Below, piece after piece: positions 63,122-64,000 of a stretch of 64,000 bases of DNA. The position numbers and the translations under genes are program-made. Numbering within the stretch: position 1 is the first letter of the stretch; each line of letters opens with the position of its first letter. The notes under the pieces were generated by a model. That model did not search any database, was not told the DNA's origin, and worked only from the letters and a program-made list of their open reading frames with translations. This DNA is from CAZPXZ01 sp965221505 (GTDB lineage: Bacteria > Pseudomonadota > Alphaproteobacteria > Rhodobacterales > CAZPXZ01): positions 62,001 to 126,000 of the forward strand of contig CBDCSI010000002.1 in assembly GCA_965221505.1 (NCBI GenBank). Direction: 5' to 3'.

Positions 63122-64000
63122 CCATCTCGCTGACGAGCCTGACCAAGCGGTTCGGTTCGCTGACGGCGGTCGACTGCATCGACCTCACGGTCGACGACGG
63201 CGAGGTTCTTTGTCTGCTCGGACCGTCGGGCTGCGGCAAGACGACCACGCTCCGGATGGTCGCCGGCCTGGAAATCGCGACCGAGGGCGAAATCCGCCTG
63301 CAGGGCAAGCGCGTCAACCGGCTTCGCCCGCGCGAGCGCAACGTGGCGATGAGCTTCCAGTTCTACGCGCTCTATCCCAGCCTCTCGGTCGGAGAGAACC
63401 TCGCCTTTCCGCTGCACGCGGACGGGCTCGACGCCGACGAGATCCGAAGCCGGGTCGAGAAGACCGCCGCGACGCTGCGGCTCCAGGACATACTCGACCG
63501 CCATCCCACCGAACTCGCCGAAGGCGAGAAGCAGCGCGTCGCGGTCGGCCGGTCCATCATTCGCGATCCGTCGTGCTTCCTGTTCGACGAGCCGCTTTCC
63601 CGGCTCGACGTCCAGCTCCGCGAACAAATGCGCGGCGAAATCAAGGGAGTGCTGCAGAACCTCTCGCGCCCCACGGTCATCGTAACCCACGACCAGCTGG
63701 AAGCCCTGACCATGGCCGACCGCATCGCGGTCATGCGGGACGGCCGGATCGAACAGGTCGACACGCCGCACAACGTGTTCCAGCATCCGTCGAACCTGTT
63801 CGTCGCGGGGTTCATCGGCACGCCGCAGATGAACCTGCTCCCGGCCACGCTGGCGGAGGCGCCGGACGGAGCCCCGGCGACGTTCCGGCTCGAAGGCGGC
63901 GGAACCCTGGCGATCGTCGACTGTCCGCAGGTCGACGCGTTGCAGCCGGGCGATGCGGCGACCCTCGGCATCCGCCCGCGGAATCTCGAAGTCGCCGCCG
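63118..64000 (+). CDS. Sugar ABC importer ATPase 2 (3' end outside window), degenerate signature motif
   Basis: The first 294 codons of a MalK-class ATPase; the frame is open at the window end. Walker A GPSGCGKTTT, Q-loop SFQFYALYPS, Walker B CFLFDEPLSRLD and switch histidine VTHDQLEAL are normal. The signature is LAEGE (133-137) instead of LSGGQ/E. ATPase 1 of the same operon has the complementary defect. A TOBE domain begins near residue 235. Overlaps the permease stop by 4 nt. Confidence 0.9.
   Translation, partial: MTISLTSLTKRFGSLTAVDCIDLTVDDGEVLCLLGPSGCGKTTTLRMVAGLEIATEGEIRLQGKRVNRLRPRERNVAMSFQFYALYPSLSVGENLAFPLHADGLDADEIRSRVEKTAATLRLQDILDRHPTELAEGEKQRVAVGRSIIRDPSCFLFDEPLSRLDVQLREQMRGEIKGVLQNLSRPTVIVTHDQLEALTMADRIAVMRDGRIEQVDTPHNVFQHPSNLFVAGFIGTPQMNLLPATLAEAPDGAPATFRLEGGGTLAIVDCPQVDALQPGDAATLGIRPRNLEVAA

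Overview
The window is 64 kb of high-GC DNA (roughly two thirds G+C by eye, apart from one segment near 50%) from a Gram-negative bacterium. It is most likely an alphaproteobacterium. The basis is a fabA-fabB-fabI operon, a soxBDAG sarcosine oxidase operon, system I (Ccm) cytochrome c maturation, Sox genes, a TRAP transporter and several ABC uptake systems tied to sugar-acid catabolism. There are no rRNA genes, CRISPR arrays or recognisable insertion sequences. The lifestyle suggested is an aerobic heterotroph that scavenges sugar acids, phosphonates and methylated amines and can add energy from reduced sulfur.

Layout. 1-2.5 kb: end of ccmF, then ccmG, ccmH and ccmE. 3.1-4.8 kb: a xylonate-type IlvD/Edd dehydratase. 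5.3-7.1 kb: a low-GC two-gene cassette, an AAA ATPase plus a TOPRIM-like protein, that looks like an acquired anti-phage module. 7.2-16.3 kb, minus strand: a sulfur/electron-transfer cluster. In transcription order it is soxY, soxZ, soxA, a SUMF1 protein, a tri-heme cytochrome c, a [2Fe-2S]/molybdenum hydroxylase pair, a small cytochrome c, a flavocytochrome c sulfide dehydrogenase flavoprotein and soxX. 16.5-22.2 kb: a TRAP transporter with a mandelate racemase-type dehydratase and a divergent GntR/FadR-type regulator. 22.3-28.4 kb: a PotABCD-like ABC importer divergent from phnX (phosphonoacetaldehyde hydrolase). 28.8-32.5 kb: SDR, zinc alcohol dehydrogenase and GMC oxidoreductase. 32.8-37.3 kb: a ribose/galactofuranose-type ABC importer. 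37.8-40.0 kb: two overlapping, paralogous enolase-superfamily genes.

40.6-43.6 kb: a threonine tRNA gene (anticodon GGT) interrupted in the anticodon loop by a 215-nt group I intron, then fabABI. 43.6-51.5 kb, minus strand: a second IlvD/Edd dehydratase, a MaoC-type hydratase and sarcosine oxidase soxB-D-A-G. 51.5-53.3 kb holds no convincing gene. 53.3-56.7 kb: a surface protein with near-identical fibronectin type III repeats and a C-terminal beta-barrel. 57.5-64 kb: a xylose-isomerase-like TIM-barrel gene and an ABC importer with two different ATPases, the second running off the window.

The strongest unusual items are the intron-bearing tRNA-Thr, the AAA/TOPRIM cassette, a SoxY that lacks the GGCGG C-terminus, and an ABC importer whose two ATPases carry complementary defects. 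All four transport operons also share an RNA architecture: a perfect GC-rich stem-loop directly after the solute-binding-protein gene. Many long open frames on both strands are by-products of high GC and were not called.
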